Source: Verrucomicrobiota bacterium (GTDB lineage: Bacteria; Verrucomicrobiota; Verrucomicrobiia; Limisphaerales; UBA1096). Taken from it: a stretch of 18,013 bases of DNA. Of this stretch, positions 10,550 through 18,013 are shown one piece after another. How positions within the stretch are numbered: the stretch's first letter is position 1; each line of letters opens with the position of its first letter. The translations under genes were made by a program, and so were the position numbers. A model generated the notes under the pieces. That model searched no databases and was not told where the DNA came from. It saw only the letters and a list, made by a program, of their open reading frames with translations. The stretch spans positions 1-18,013 of the forward strand of contig QOAX01000118.1 of NCBI GenBank assembly GCA_003972865.1, in the 5' to 3' direction.

Positions 10550-11508
10550 TGAGCAAAGCCACTCGCAACCCCGGGTCGGACGAGCTCGAGTTGATCTCAC
10601 GGCTCAAGGCCAAGTTGCCGGTTGGAGACTCGGTGGTCGTCGGCGCGGGCGACGATTGCGCCGTGATCGACGCAGGCGTGCCCGGCCGGTGGCAGCTTCA
10701 CAAAACCGACGCCGTGGTCGAGGGCATTCATTTTACGAAAGACGCTGATCCGCAGCAGGTTGGCCACAAGGCGCTTGGCCGCGCGCTAAGCGATATTGCC
10801 GCGATGGCCGGCACGCCGCGCTGGGCCACGATCACGCTTGGTTTACCGGAGGGCTTCGACGTCGAAACGGTCGAGTCGATTTACGACGGCATGACCGCCT
10901 TGGCCAAGCGCCACGGCGTGTCGCTGGTCGGCGGCGAGACGGTGGCCAACCCGGATCGGCTCTTCATTGGCGTGTCACTGGTCGGCGAGGTGGATCAGGA
11001 CAAATGCATTCTCCGCCGCGGCGCGACCGTGGGCGACGGCGTATGGGTCACCGGCGAACTGGGTGGCTCGATCGCCGGGCATCACCTTGCGTTCACGCCG
11101 CGCCTGGCCGAGGCGCGCTGGCTGGCCGCGCACCATCAGCCAAGCGCGATGATCGACCTTAGCGACGGCCTGGCTGGCGATCTCGGCCATCTGCTCAACG
11201 AGACCAGCGCCGGCGCCGAGCTGCTCGAGTCCGCCCTGCCGATCCGCCGCGAGGCACGGCTGCGCGCCAGTGAGTCGGAAGCCGCCAAGCCGCCGGCGCT
11301 GGCCGCGCTGACCGATGGCGAGGATTACGAGTTGTGCTTCACGCTTGGCCAAGGGCAGGCCGTAGCGCTGCTCGACAAGTTCAAACAGGAATTTCCCGGT
11401 ACGCCGCTCAATTGCATTGGCAAAATCGTCGAGCAACCGGGGCTCAAGATTCGCCAAAAAACCGGCCTCATGGAGATCGCCACCCGTGGACACGTTCATT
11501 TCCAATAG
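10549..11508 (+). CDS. thiL: Thiamine-monophosphate kinase
   Basis: A 319-residue protein of the AIR synthase (PurM)-like ATPase fold. ThiL signatures are VGAGDDCAVID (31-41, Mg-ATP-binding aspartates), KTDAVVEGIHF (52-62), ALSDIAAMAGTPR (79-91), LVGGETV, MIDLSDGLAGDL (about 206-217) and TDGEDYEL near 255. It phosphorylates thiamine monophosphate to the active cofactor thiamine pyrophosphate in the cytoplasm. The ATG at 10549 shares its A with the TAA of the upstream CPBP gene. Longer in-frame extensions to the left would run through that gene in another frame and are rejected. The end overlaps tsaE by 23 nt. Two exact palindrome copies fall inside, encoding LAK (10899-10908) and LGQ (11344-11353). 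Confidence 0.95.
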   Translation: MSKATRNPGSDELELISRLKAKLPVGDSVVVGAGDDCAVIDAGVPGRWQLHKTDAVVEGIHFTKDADPQQVGHKALGRALSDIAAMAGTPRWATITLGLPEGFDVETVESIYDGMTALAKRHGVSLVGGETVANPDRLFIGVSLVGEVDQDKCILRRGATVGDGVWVTGELGGSIAGHHLAFTPRLAEARWLAAHHQPSAMIDLSDGLAGDLGHLLNETSAGAELLESALPIRREARLRASESEAAKPPALAALTDGEDYELCFTLGQGQAVALLDKFKQEFPGTPLNCIGKIVEQPGLKIRQKTGLMEIATRGHVHFQ

Positions 11509-11959
11509 CCCGGAGGAAACCTTCGGGCTGGGCCGGCGCTGGGCGGCCGAGCTGCGACCGGGCTGGGTCGTCGGCCTCATCGGCGATCTCGGCACCGGCA
11601 AGACGCAACTCGTCAAGGGCATCGCGGCCGGGCTGGGCATCGCGGGCACTGTCACATCGCCGACGTTCGCGCTGCTGCAGGAGCACGACGACGGCACGCT
11701 GCCGCTGGCGCACATCGACCTGTACCGGCTCGGGGGCCAGTCGGATATCGTCGGCGCCGGGCTCGAGCATTATCTCACGGCGCCGGACGGCGTCACCGCT
11801 GTCGAGTGGTTCGAGCGCTGGCTCGGAGGCGGCTGGCGGCTTGGCCAACCGCTGCCCGAGCCGGCGCTGCCAAGCGCAGGCCAAGTGCTGCGGCTCGTGA
11901 GTCTTTCGGACGACGGCGAAACCAGGCGGCAGATTGAGCATGAAGATTTTGGCGATTGA
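11486..11959 (+). CDS. tsaE: tRNA threonylcarbamoyladenosine biosynthesis ATPase TsaE
   Basis: A 157-residue P-loop protein, the normal TsaE length. Walker A is GDLGTGKT (33-40), followed by the family motifs TSPTFALLQEH (about 57-67), HIDLYRL (76-82) and AVEWFERW. With TsaB and TsaD it forms the complex that puts threonylcarbamoyl on A37 of ANN-decoding tRNAs. The TsaE ATPase resets the complex. I chose GTG 11486 because it gives the usual N-terminus and has a GGAG about 10 nt upstream, one of the few Shine-Dalgarno-like sites in the window. TTG at 11417 would add 23 atypical residues. The start lies inside the end of thiL and the end overlaps tsaB by 20 nt. The nearby CTTGGCCAAC at 11840-11849 is a 9/10 palindrome copy. 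Confidence 0.94.
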   Translation: MDTFISNSPEETFGLGRRWAAELRPGWVVGLIGDLGTGKTQLVKGIAAGLGIAGTVTSPTFALLQEHDDGTLPLAHIDLYRLGGQSDIVGAGLEHYLTAPDGVTAVEWFERWLGGGWRLGQPLPEPALPSAGQVLRLVSLSDDGETRRQIEHEDFGD

Positions 11960-12572
11960 GTTTTCGTCTGATCACCGGAGCGTCGCCGTGCTGGACGGCG
12001 AGCGGCTTCTCGCGGAGCAAACGGTCACCGAGGGCCGCGACACCGCTGCGGTGCAATTGATCGAGTCCGCGCTTGGCCAAGCCGAGGTCGGGCGATCGGA
12101 GATCGAGTGCATCGCCGTCGGCATCGGCCCCGGGTCGTACACCGGCATCCGTGCGGCGCTCGCGCTGACACAGGGCTGGCAACTTGCGCTTGGCGTGAAG
12201 GTGCTGGGCGTGGACAGCTTGGAGGCCCTGGCCAGGGGCGAGCAGGCGGCCGGGCGGCGCGGCGAAATCACGCTGGCAGTGGATGCCCAGCGCGGGGAGT
12301 TTTACCTGGCCAGGTTCGAGTTGAGTGAAGAAGGCATCCGAAATGTCGAGGCGACGCGCTTGGCCAAGCGGGTGGAATACGAATCGTTGCTCGCCGTCGG
12401 CCATCCCGTCATAGGCCCCGGCTTGGTTGACAAATTTCCCGCCGCCGGGCACGTCGGCCGCTTGGCCGCTGGCCGTCGTGATTTCGTCGAGGCTTCTCAA
12501 CTCGAGCCAATCTATCTCCGGCAAGTGGACTTCGTAAAAGCGCCACCCCTGAGAAAGATTCCGCCGGTTTAA
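11940..12572 (+). CDS. tsaB: tRNA threonylcarbamoyladenosine biosynthesis protein TsaB
   Basis: A 210-residue protein of the ASKHA/YeaZ family. The N-terminal MKILAIEFSS with SVAVLDG corresponds to the usual ILAIDTS strand. The signature VGIGPGSYTGIRAALALTQG is at about 60-79, followed by LGVDSLEALA. TsaB is the non-catalytic scaffold for TsaD in t6A tRNA modification. ATG 11940 is preferred to TTG 11934 because it starts exactly at the conserved strand. The start overlaps tsaE, which implies coupled translation. tsaD is not in the window. Two exact palindromes fall inside in different frames, LGQ (12072-12081) and LAK (12359-12368). The C-terminus is short relative to E. coli TsaB (231). Confidence 0.93.
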   Translation: MKILAIEFSSDHRSVAVLDGERLLAEQTVTEGRDTAAVQLIESALGQAEVGRSEIECIAVGIGPGSYTGIRAALALTQGWQLALGVKVLGVDSLEALARGEQAAGRRGEITLAVDAQRGEFYLARFELSEEGIRNVEATRLAKRVEYESLLAVGHPVIGPGLVDKFPAAGHVGRLAAGRRDFVEASQLEPIYLRQVDFVKAPPLRKIPPV

Positions 12573-12579
12573 ACAGCTA

Positions 12580-12589
12580 CTTGGCTAAG
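12580..12589. repeat. Variant palindrome in the convergent tsaB / NIL-protein gap
   Basis: CTTGGCTAAG, one mismatch from the consensus, starts 7 nt after the tsaB stop. It is the main content of the 26-bp convergent gap. No T-run follows on either strand, so terminator function is not shown. Confidence 0.45.
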
Positions 12590-12598
12590 CGGCGGGAC

Positions 12599-12892
12599 TC
12601 AGCTTTCGATGACGTTGATCTCGACCGGCTCGACGCTGACGCCTTTTCGGCCGAGCCAGGTGATGGCTTTTTTCACATCATCGGCCAGTCCGTCGAGCTC
12701 AAGGCAGACCAGGCCGATTTCGTCCGTCACACTCGCCTGGCGGACGTTGGTGAGGACCGCGAATTTCTGCCCCAGCTCCCACACCACCGGCTTGGTGATG
12801 AGTCTGGGCGGGAACATGAGCCAGAGGCGCGCGGTCTTGCGGGCCTTGGCTGCCGGCTTGGTTTTGCGAGCTGCCTTTTTTTTGGCTGCCAT
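12599..12892 (-). CDS. Stand-alone NIL-domain protein with a lysine/alanine-rich N-terminus
   Basis: 97 residues. The first 22 are a Lys/Ala/Arg-rich, probably disordered tail. From about residue 23 (LWLMFPPRLITKPVVWELGQKF) the sequence follows the NIL domain, the small ferredoxin-like domain first seen at the C-terminus of the methionine-importer ATPase MetN. It has the typical NVRQASVTDEIGLVCLELDG strand pair and a late GVSVEPVE strand. In MetN the NIL domain binds methionine and inhibits transport. NIL-ferredoxins are implicated in homocysteine synthesis in methanogens. The gene is third in a SAM-riboswitch operon, 17 nt behind the MoaD/ThiS gene, so a methionine sensor or sulfur-transfer accessory role is inferred. 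GGTGGAG upstream of ATG 12892 is a plausible Shine-Dalgarno. Confidence 0.85.
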   Translation of the reverse strand: MAAKKKAARKTKPAAKARKTARLWLMFPPRLITKPVVWELGQKFAVLTNVRQASVTDEIGLVCLELDGLADDVKKAITWLGRKGVSVEPVEINVIES

Positions 12893-12909
12893 AAGCAGTC
12901 TCCACCGGA

Positions 12910-13185
12910 TCAGCCGCCGGCGATTGCCGGGATGATGCTGACGTCGTCCCCGTCCTTGAGCGGGGTGGCCTGGTTTTTGAGGAACCGAATGTCCTCCTCG
13001 TTCACGTACACATTCACGAAGCGGCGGATCTCGCCGTCCTCACCGACGAGCCGTTCCTTGATGCCGGGGAACTTGCCTTCGAGTTCATCGACGGCCGCGC
13101 CGACGGTGGCGGACTCGACTTCGACGGTTTCCTGCTCGTTGGTGAGTTTCCGCAGCGGGGTGGGGATGCGTATTGTTACTGCCAT
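12910..13185 (-). CDS. MoaD/ThiS-family ubiquitin-like sulfur-carrier protein
   Basis: 91 residues of the beta-grasp sulfur-carrier family. It starts with TIRIPTPLRKLTN, has ATVGAAVDELEGKFPGIKERL in the middle and the VYVNEEDIRFL strand, and ends DDVSIIPAIAGG. The exposed C-terminal Gly-Gly is the hallmark of proteins adenylated by a ThiF/MoeB-type E1 and converted to a thiocarboxylate that donates sulfur. The sequence resembles the CysO/'ubiquitin-like small modifier' branch. No thiamine or molybdopterin genes adjoin it; it lies between a PLP enzyme and a NIL protein under a SAM riboswitch, so a role as sulfur donor for homocysteine or cysteine synthesis is inferred. The E1 and any JAMM peptidase that removes the carrier must be encoded elsewhere. 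Spacing is 18 nt to the upstream gene and 17 nt to the downstream one. Confidence 0.9.
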   Translation of the reverse strand: MAVTIRIPTPLRKLTNEQETVEVESATVGAAVDELEGKFPGIKERLVGEDGEIRRFVNVYVNEEDIRFLKNQATPLKDGDDVSIIPAIAGG

Positions 13186-13203
13186 GCTGAAACGGGTCTT
13201 GGG

Positions 13204-14463
<1,260 letters not shown>

Positions 14464-14503
14464 TGTTCTGCTTTCACTGCGAACGGTTGGGAGTGAGTGG
14501 GAC

Positions 14504-14535
14504 AAAAAAGCCCCTTCCCGAAAGACGAGAAGGGG
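14504..14535 (-). terminator. Intrinsic terminator in the thrC-like leader (riboswitch expression platform)
   Basis: Read on the minus strand, CCCCTTC (14535-14529) pairs with GAAGGGG (14517-14511) around an 11-nt loop. One base later comes a T6 run (14509-14504). It sits between the SAM aptamer and the ATG at 14463. This is the position expected for a riboswitch that stops transcription when SAM is bound. Confidence 0.88.
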
Positions 14536-14547
14536 TGAAAATTAATT

Positions 14548-14680
14548 CCGCGATCTCGGCCCATTTTCCCCGACGACTCGCCAGGCTGGAATTGGCACCT
14601 TGTCATTGGCTTCGCGGGCCAACCGGTTGCCGTGGTGTCATCGGGCCAGATCCCTCAACCACTCTTAATGAGAATGCCGC
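14548..14680 (-). promoter_or_regulatory. SAM-I (S-box) riboswitch aptamer
   Basis: On the minus strand the region carries the S-box core in the right order. First is CTCATTAAGAG (14672-14662) on the 5' side of P1/P2. Next is the kink-turn and pseudoknot segment GAGGGATCTGGCCCGATGA (14656-14638), then CACGGCAACC (14634-14625). The P3 arm follows, GGTTGGC pairing with GCCAATG. Then comes the nearly invariant AAGGTGCCAATTCC (14601-14588) and the P4 region. P1 closure near GAGATCGCGG is imperfect, so the outer boundaries are approximate. S-box elements bind S-adenosylmethionine and switch off downstream methionine and sulfur genes, here through the terminator at 14504-14535. The target is the operon of the threonine-synthase-like, MoaD-like and NIL genes. 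Confidence 0.93.
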
Positions 14681-14720
14681 CAAAGCAGCGACGCGAACTG
14701 AAGCGTAAAACGGGCCAACT

Positions 14721-14726
14721 TGTCAA
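14721..14726 (-). promoter_or_regulatory. Candidate -35 box for the SAM-riboswitch operon
   Basis: A perfect TTGACA reads on the minus strand about 45 nt before the aptamer, and its TGA is also the stop codon of the DUF2061 gene. No convincing -10 box lies at 16-18 nt; the best AT-rich stretch (GTTTTACGCTT) is too close. It is a weak prediction. Confidence 0.3.
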
Positions 14727-14983
14727 CTGAAATCCGGTTTTTCCACCGTCTCGGATTGGCATTGGCCAAATGAAATCCGTACCCACGCCCGCTCGTGGAA
14801 GTAGTAAACGACAAACTTGGTCACAAACTCAATCGCCCCTATTTGCAGTGCCTTGGCCTGTTCGCCGGTGATGAAGTAGACAATGAGAATAGTCGTAAAC
14901 GTCGCCACCAAGCGCCACGTGAACCCTTTCATTGCGCTGCGCATCGGCGATTCGATCGATAGTTGAGGCACTTCGTTTTTCAT
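14723..14983 (-). CDS. DUF2061 small membrane protein
   Basis: 86 residues from ATG 14983. Conserved DUF2061 text begins at MKGFTWRLVATFTTILIVYFITG and continues with KALQIGAIEFVTKFVVYYFHERAW, giving two hydrophobic segments around a short polar loop; function is unknown. A start at 15127 would add 48 residues of low-complexity character through the palindrome, so the shorter start is preferred. No Shine-Dalgarno is seen. It lies upstream of the SAM riboswitch in the same direction and ends in the candidate -35 box, so read-through could link it to the sulfur operon. The C-terminus contains a TTGGCCAA (14762-14769) without the usual flanking C and G. Confidence 0.82.
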   Translation of the reverse strand: MKNEVPQLSIESPMRSAMKGFTWRLVATFTTILIVYFITGEQAKALQIGAIEFVTKFVVYYFHERAWVRISFGQCQSETVEKPDFS

Positions 14984-15000
14984 TTTTAAAGGGGATTTGA

Positions 15001-15018
15001 GCCAAGCGCTTGGCCAAG
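15001..15018. repeat. Two interlocked palindromes in the divergent promoter region
   Basis: GCCAAGCGCTTGGC (15001-15014) is a perfect 14-bp palindrome. It shares half of its length with the exact CTTGGCCAAG at 15009-15018. The pair lies upstream of both the DUF2061 gene and the secreted dehydrogenase. The two foldings exclude each other. Confidence 0.6.
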
Positions 15019-15046
15019 CAGCGCCGACCGCGCAAGGTATGGCTTT

Positions 15047-15071
15047 AATCTCTACTTTGTCAATAGAGATT
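15047..15071. promoter_or_regulatory. 8-bp inverted repeat, possible operator
   Basis: AATCTCTA (15047-15054) is followed after 9 nt by its exact complement TAGAGATT (15064-15071). It lies in the AT-richer part of the divergent region, about 45 nt before the dehydrogenase start and 65 nt before the DUF2061 start. It could bind a dimeric regulator or fold in the leader RNA. No regulator gene is next to it, and the assignment is tentative. Confidence 0.4.
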
Positions 15072-15115
15072 GTGTTTCTCTTGCTGTTGTTCCGTTTTTC
15101 CGTTTGCTTTGCCCT

Positions 15116-17608
15116 GTGTTTCGTCATCTCATTTTCTCGGTGACTTGCCTTGGCCTGTCCGGTTTGGCCCTTTCCGCCGCTGAGCCGGAGGCCGCCAAGC
15201 AGGATCTCCCCCGTCTGAAACCGACCGAACCGGCCGCTGCACTAGGCACCTTTACGATCAAGCCCGGTTTTCGGCTGGAGTTGGCCGCTGCCGAGCCGTT
15301 GGTCGCCGACCCGGTGGTGATGGCGTTCGATGAGAACGGCCGGCTGTTTGTCATCGAGATGATCGGCTACTCGGAGCATCGCGATGACAAACTTGGCCAA
15401 GTGCGGCTGCTCGAGGATACCGACGGTGATGGCCGTTTCGACCGCTCGACAATTTATGCCCGCGACCTCGCCTGGCCAACGGCGATTGTCTGTTACGACG
15501 GCGGTGTGTTCGTCGGCGCGACGCCGGACATTCTTTATTTGAAAGACACCGACGGCGACCGCAAAGCCGACGAGCGACGGGTCGTCTTCACCGGCATCGG
15601 CGACTCGGTCAACCGGCTCAATATGCAGTCGCTGATGAACAGCTTCCGCTGGGGGCTGGACAACCGCATCCACGGCACAGCGAGCGGCACGCCGGGGAAG
15701 GTGCGCGTTGTCGGCAAGCCGGAGTTGGGAACGGTTACGTTTGTGCGCTCCGATTTTTCGTTCGATCCGCGTGCGCTCGACTTCCGGCTCGAGAGCGGCG
15801 GCGCGCAACACGGAATGGATTTCGACGCTGCGGGGCGGAAATTCGTCTGCAGCAACAGCCACCACATTCAGCAGGTAATGTACGAGCAGCGCTACGCCGG
15901 GGTGAACCCGAACTTCAGTCCGCCGTCACCGCTGGTGGATATCCCGGTGGATGGCGCCTCGGCGACGGTTTTCCGGCTAAGCCCGGACGAGGCGTGGCGG
16001 GTGATCCGCACACGCTGGCGTGCTGCCAGGCAAGTGTCCGGGCCGGTGGAGGGCGGCGGCCGTCCGTCCGGTTATTTCACGGCGGCCACCGGCGTGACGA
16101 TTTACGACGGGCACGCTTGGCCAAGTGCGTTCAGCGGCGACGTCTTCATCGCCGATGCGGGGAGCAACTTGGTGCACCGCAAAAAACTTCGGGGCGAACG
16201 GATACAACTCAAAGCAGAGCGTCCCGGCGACGAGAGCGACCGGGAGTTCCTCGCCTCGACCGACAACTGGTTTCGGCCGGTGCAGATGGAGGTCGGCCCG
16301 GACGGCGCGCTTTACATCGCCGACATGTACCGCGAGGTGATCGAGCATCCGTGGTCGTTGCCGCACGGCATCAAGCAGCACATCGACCTCGACAGCGGCA
16401 ACGACCGCGGCCGGATTTACCGCATCGTGCCGGAGACTTTCGTGCAGTCGAAACTGCCACGACTTGGCCAAGCGACTGTGGGCGAGTTGGTTGCGACGCT
16501 CAACCACCCGAACGGTTGGCATCGCAGCACGGCGGCCCGGCTGTTGTACGAGCGCCAAAACCAGGCGGCCGTCGAGCCGCTCCGCCACTTGGCCAAGCGC
16601 GGCCAAACCGGACTGGGGCGAACGGTTGCAAACTATTCGCTGGCTGCGTTGGGCGGGTTGGAAAGCAGCGATCTCGTTTCGGCGTTGACCGATGAGTCGC
16701 CGGTTGTTCGCGCCCATGCCGTGCGCTTGGCGGAGGATTTTTTACCAAACCTCCAGCCCGGTGCTGTCGGGCAGAAGGCGGTGTTCGACTCGCCGCTGGC
16801 CGCCGGCCTGCGGCGCCTGGCCGCCGACCCGGATGCGCAGGTGCGTTATCAGCTTGGCTGGACACTTGGTGTGGTGCGCATCCCCGGCAAGGCGGTTGCG
16901 TTGGCCACACTGCTGCGGCACGGCGCGGGAGACCGTTGGCAACAGGTTGCCGCGCTGAACGCCGCCACCGAAAACCACTCGGAGATCATCAAGTCACTGA
17001 CAACTGACGAAGCGTTTGCCGGATCGAAGGTCAGCACTCGGATCGTCACGCGGCTCGAGACGATGGCGGCGGGCCGCTTGGCCAAGGTCAGCGCCAGTTC
17101 GGCGGGCGAGTATCATGCGCAGGTCTTCAAGCCGAAAACCAAGGTGAACCCGGACCGGGCCAGGGTCATCGAGCAGTTTCGGCCGGCCTTGGCCAAGCGC
17201 GGCAGTGCGGCAGCGGGCAAGGCCACGTTCGAGCAGCGCTGTGCCGTGTGCCACGAACTTGGCGGCGTGGGGCGCGCCATCGGGCCGGACCTGAAATCAA
17301 CCCGGGCAAACGGGGCCGAGAAAATGCTCGTCAGCCTGATCGACCCAAATCGTGAGGTGGCACCGCAGTACCTGTTGTTCACGGTGCATCTGGCCAAGGG
17401 CGACGGGGCGCTCGTTGGGATGATCGCCAACGAGAATGCGTCCGTGGTGGAGTTGATTCAGCCCGACGGAAGCGCGAAGAGCGTGCGCCGGGCCGGGGTG
17501 CGCTCGATCGAGTCCACCGGCCTGTCGCTGATGCCGGCGGGGCTTGAGGCGGGGTTGAGCGCCGGGCAAATGGCCGACTTGCTGGCGTGGGTGCTGGAGG
17601 CGCCGTAA
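15116..17608 (+). CDS. Secreted PVC-type membrane-bound dehydrogenase / haem-binding protein with beta-propeller, HEAT-like repeats and c-type haem site
   Basis: About 830 residues. A signal peptide (FRHLIFSVTCLGLSGLALSA) precedes a propeller-like N-terminal half with PGFRLELAAAEPLVADPVVMAFDENGRLFV, EDTDGDGRFD and KDTDGDRKAD (calcium-loop-like), and later GPDGALYIADMYREVIEHPW. The middle (about 450-640) has HEAT-like repeats. The C-terminus carries the haem motif CAVCH (Cys709, Cys712, His713) with GRAIGPDL, as in the PVC haem-binding domain. Such proteins are abundant in Planctomycetes and Verrucomicrobia and are thought to oxidise sugars or other carbon compounds in the periplasm; the substrate is unknown. 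GTG 15116 gives a clean signal peptide; TTG 15104 would add four residues. Six exact palindromes fall inside (15392, 16116, 16463, 16588, 17077, 17188), using all three reading frames. Confidence 0.9.
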   Translation: MFRHLIFSVTCLGLSGLALSAAEPEAAKQDLPRLKPTEPAAALGTFTIKPGFRLELAAAEPLVADPVVMAFDENGRLFVIEMIGYSEHRDDKLGQVRLLEDTDGDGRFDRSTIYARDLAWPTAIVCYDGGVFVGATPDILYLKDTDGDRKADERRVVFTGIGDSVNRLNMQSLMNSFRWGLDNRIHGTASGTPGKVRVVGKPELGTVTFVRSDFSFDPRALDFRLESGGAQHGMDFDAAGRKFVCSNSHHIQQVMYEQRYAGVNPNFSPPSPLVDIPVDGASATVFRLSPDEAWRVIRTRWRAARQVSGPVEGGGRPSGYFTAATGVTIYDGHAWPSAFSGDVFIADAGSNLVHRKKLRGERIQLKAERPGDESDREFLASTDNWFRPVQMEVGPDGALYIADMYREVIEHPWSLPHGIKQHIDLDSGNDRGRIYRIVPETFVQSKLPRLGQATVGELVATLNHPNGWHRSTAARLLYERQNQAAVEPLRHLAKRGQTGLGRTVANYSLAALGGLESSDLVSALTDESPVVRAHAVRLAEDFLPNLQPGAVGQKAVFDSPLAAGLRRLAADPDAQVRYQLGWTLGVVRIPGKAVALATLLRHGAGDRWQQVAALNAATENHSEIIKSLTTDEAFAGSKVSTRIVTRLETMAAGRLAKVSASSAGEYHAQVFKPKTKVNPDRARVIEQFRPALAKRGSAAAGKATFEQRCAVCHELGGVGRAIGPDLKSTRANGAEKMLVSLIDPNREVAPQYLLFTVHLAKGDGALVGMIANENASVVELIQPDGSAKSVRRAGVRSIESTGLSLMPAGLEAGLSAGQMADLLAWVLEAP

Positions 17609-17613
17609 GGGCC

Positions 17614-17647
17614 AAAAGCAAAAAGGCAGCGCCGGGATGGCGCTGCC
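17614..17647 (-). terminator. Rho-independent terminator of the flagellin gene
   Basis: GGCAGCGCC (17625-17633) and GGCGCTGCC (17639-17647) form a perfect 9-bp stem with a 5-nt loop. On the minus strand it is followed by TTTTTGCTTTT (17624-17614), so it terminates leftward transcription from the flagellin gene. The plus-strand side lacks a T-run, though the hairpin may also slow rightward transcription from the dehydrogenase gene. Confidence 0.85.
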
Positions 17648-17721
17648 AAGTTGTTGCACGAGAACGGGCTGGCTCCGAAGTTGGAGGGCCGCGTTCCCTG
17701 GGTTTTTCCCTCCTTGGAAAA

Positions 17722-18013
17722 TCAGGTTCTGGTGATCAACTGAAGAGCCGCCTGAGGCAGGAGGTTTGCCTGGGTGAGCATGGAGGTTCCGCTCTGGACG
17801 AGAATGTTGAAGCGGGCAAACTCGGTGGTTTCCTCGGCCACGTCGGTGTCGAGAATCCGGCTGTTGGTCGCGGCAAGATTTTCATTGAGCAGGCCCACCT
17901 GGCTGTGGGTGACATTCAGCCGCTGGATGTTCGCGCCGATGCGTGCGCGCATGTCGGCGAGGTTTTGGATGTCCGTCTGGATGTTGCTCAACGCGGAGGA
18001 GGCGCTGGTGGTC
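17722..18013 (-). CDS. Flagellin, C-terminal part (5' truncated by the window edge)
   Basis: The frame is open from the right edge, giving about 96 residues that end at 17722. The sequence is the conserved flagellin C-terminal domain (D0/D1). MRARIGANIQRLNVTHSQVGLLNENLAATNSRILDTDVAEETTEFARFNILVQSGTSML is the coiled helical segment packing against the N-terminal helix, and QANLLPQAALQLI is the terminal D0 helix. Flagellin subunits are exported by the flagellar type III system and polymerise into the filament. The TTG at 17991 is an internal codon, not the start. It is convergent with the dehydrogenase gene and has its own terminator 74 nt beyond the stop codon. No flagellar assembly gene is visible. 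Confidence 0.93.
   Translation of the reverse strand, partial: TTSASSALSNIQTDIQNLADMRARIGANIQRLNVTHSQVGLLNENLAATNSRILDTDVAEETTEFARFNILVQSGTSMLTQANLLPQAALQLITRT

Noticed and set aside
12910..13185. Reading the MoaD/ThiS-like gene as a molybdopterin or thiamine pathway gene
   Set aside because: No moaE, thiG, thiF or related gene adjoins it. thiL nearby belongs to a separate plus-strand chain, and the SAM riboswitch points to methionine or sulfur-amino-acid metabolism. It cannot be fully excluded.
14504..14535. Hairpin as a terminator for an upstream minus-strand DUF2061 transcript only
   Set aside because: Its position after a complete SAM aptamer and just before the next start codon fits a riboswitch expression platform better than a simple gene-end terminator.

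Overview
The window comes from a GC-rich bacterium of the PVC superphylum, most likely a verrucomicrobium. The strongest taxonomic marker is the 2.5 kb gene at the right end. It encodes a secreted beta-propeller 'membrane-bound dehydrogenase' with HEAT-like repeats and a C-terminal CxxCH haem site, an architecture largely confined to Planctomycetes and Verrucomicrobia. The futalosine-route menaquinone gene mqnC and a lipoprotein secretin fit this. The phylum call is inference.

Layout, left to right. (i) 1-978: C-terminal part of a Wzc/CpsD-type tyrosine kinase with a tyrosine-rich tail, cut by the window edge. (ii) 1045-4882: a Rep/UvrD helicase and glutaminyl-tRNA synthetase. (iii) 4922-8115: mqnC, overlapping by 4 nt a secretin lipoprotein that ends in a rho-independent terminator. 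(iv) 8219-9775: purH. (v) 9839-12572: a tight chain of a CPBP membrane protease, thiL, tsaE and tsaB, the last three coupled by short overlaps. (vi) 12599-14983, minus strand: a DUF2061 membrane protein, then a SAM-I riboswitch with its terminator, then a three-gene operon of a threonine-synthase-like PLP enzyme, a MoaD/ThiS-like sulfur carrier ending in Gly-Gly, and a stand-alone NIL-domain protein. (vii) 15116-17608: the cytochrome-like secreted enzyme. (viii) 17625-18013, minus strand: the C-terminal end of a flagellin gene and its terminator.

Two things stand out. First, an S-adenosylmethionine riboswitch controls an operon whose lead gene would be called threonine synthase. With a ThiS-type carrier and a NIL domain beside it, the operon looks like a protein-thiocarboxylate route to homocysteine/methionine rather than threonine synthesis. 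Second, the 10-bp palindrome CTTGGCCAAG occurs 17 times in 18 kb, where roughly 0.02 are expected from base composition. It lies in coding DNA in all three reading frames and recurrently just behind stop codons. This resembles the HIP1 palindrome of cyanobacteria or DNA uptake sequences, and I know of no description of this motif.

Shine-Dalgarno sequences are nearly absent before the genes here, and several starts are GTG. Start choices below therefore rest on protein alignment and coupling, and are stated case by case.
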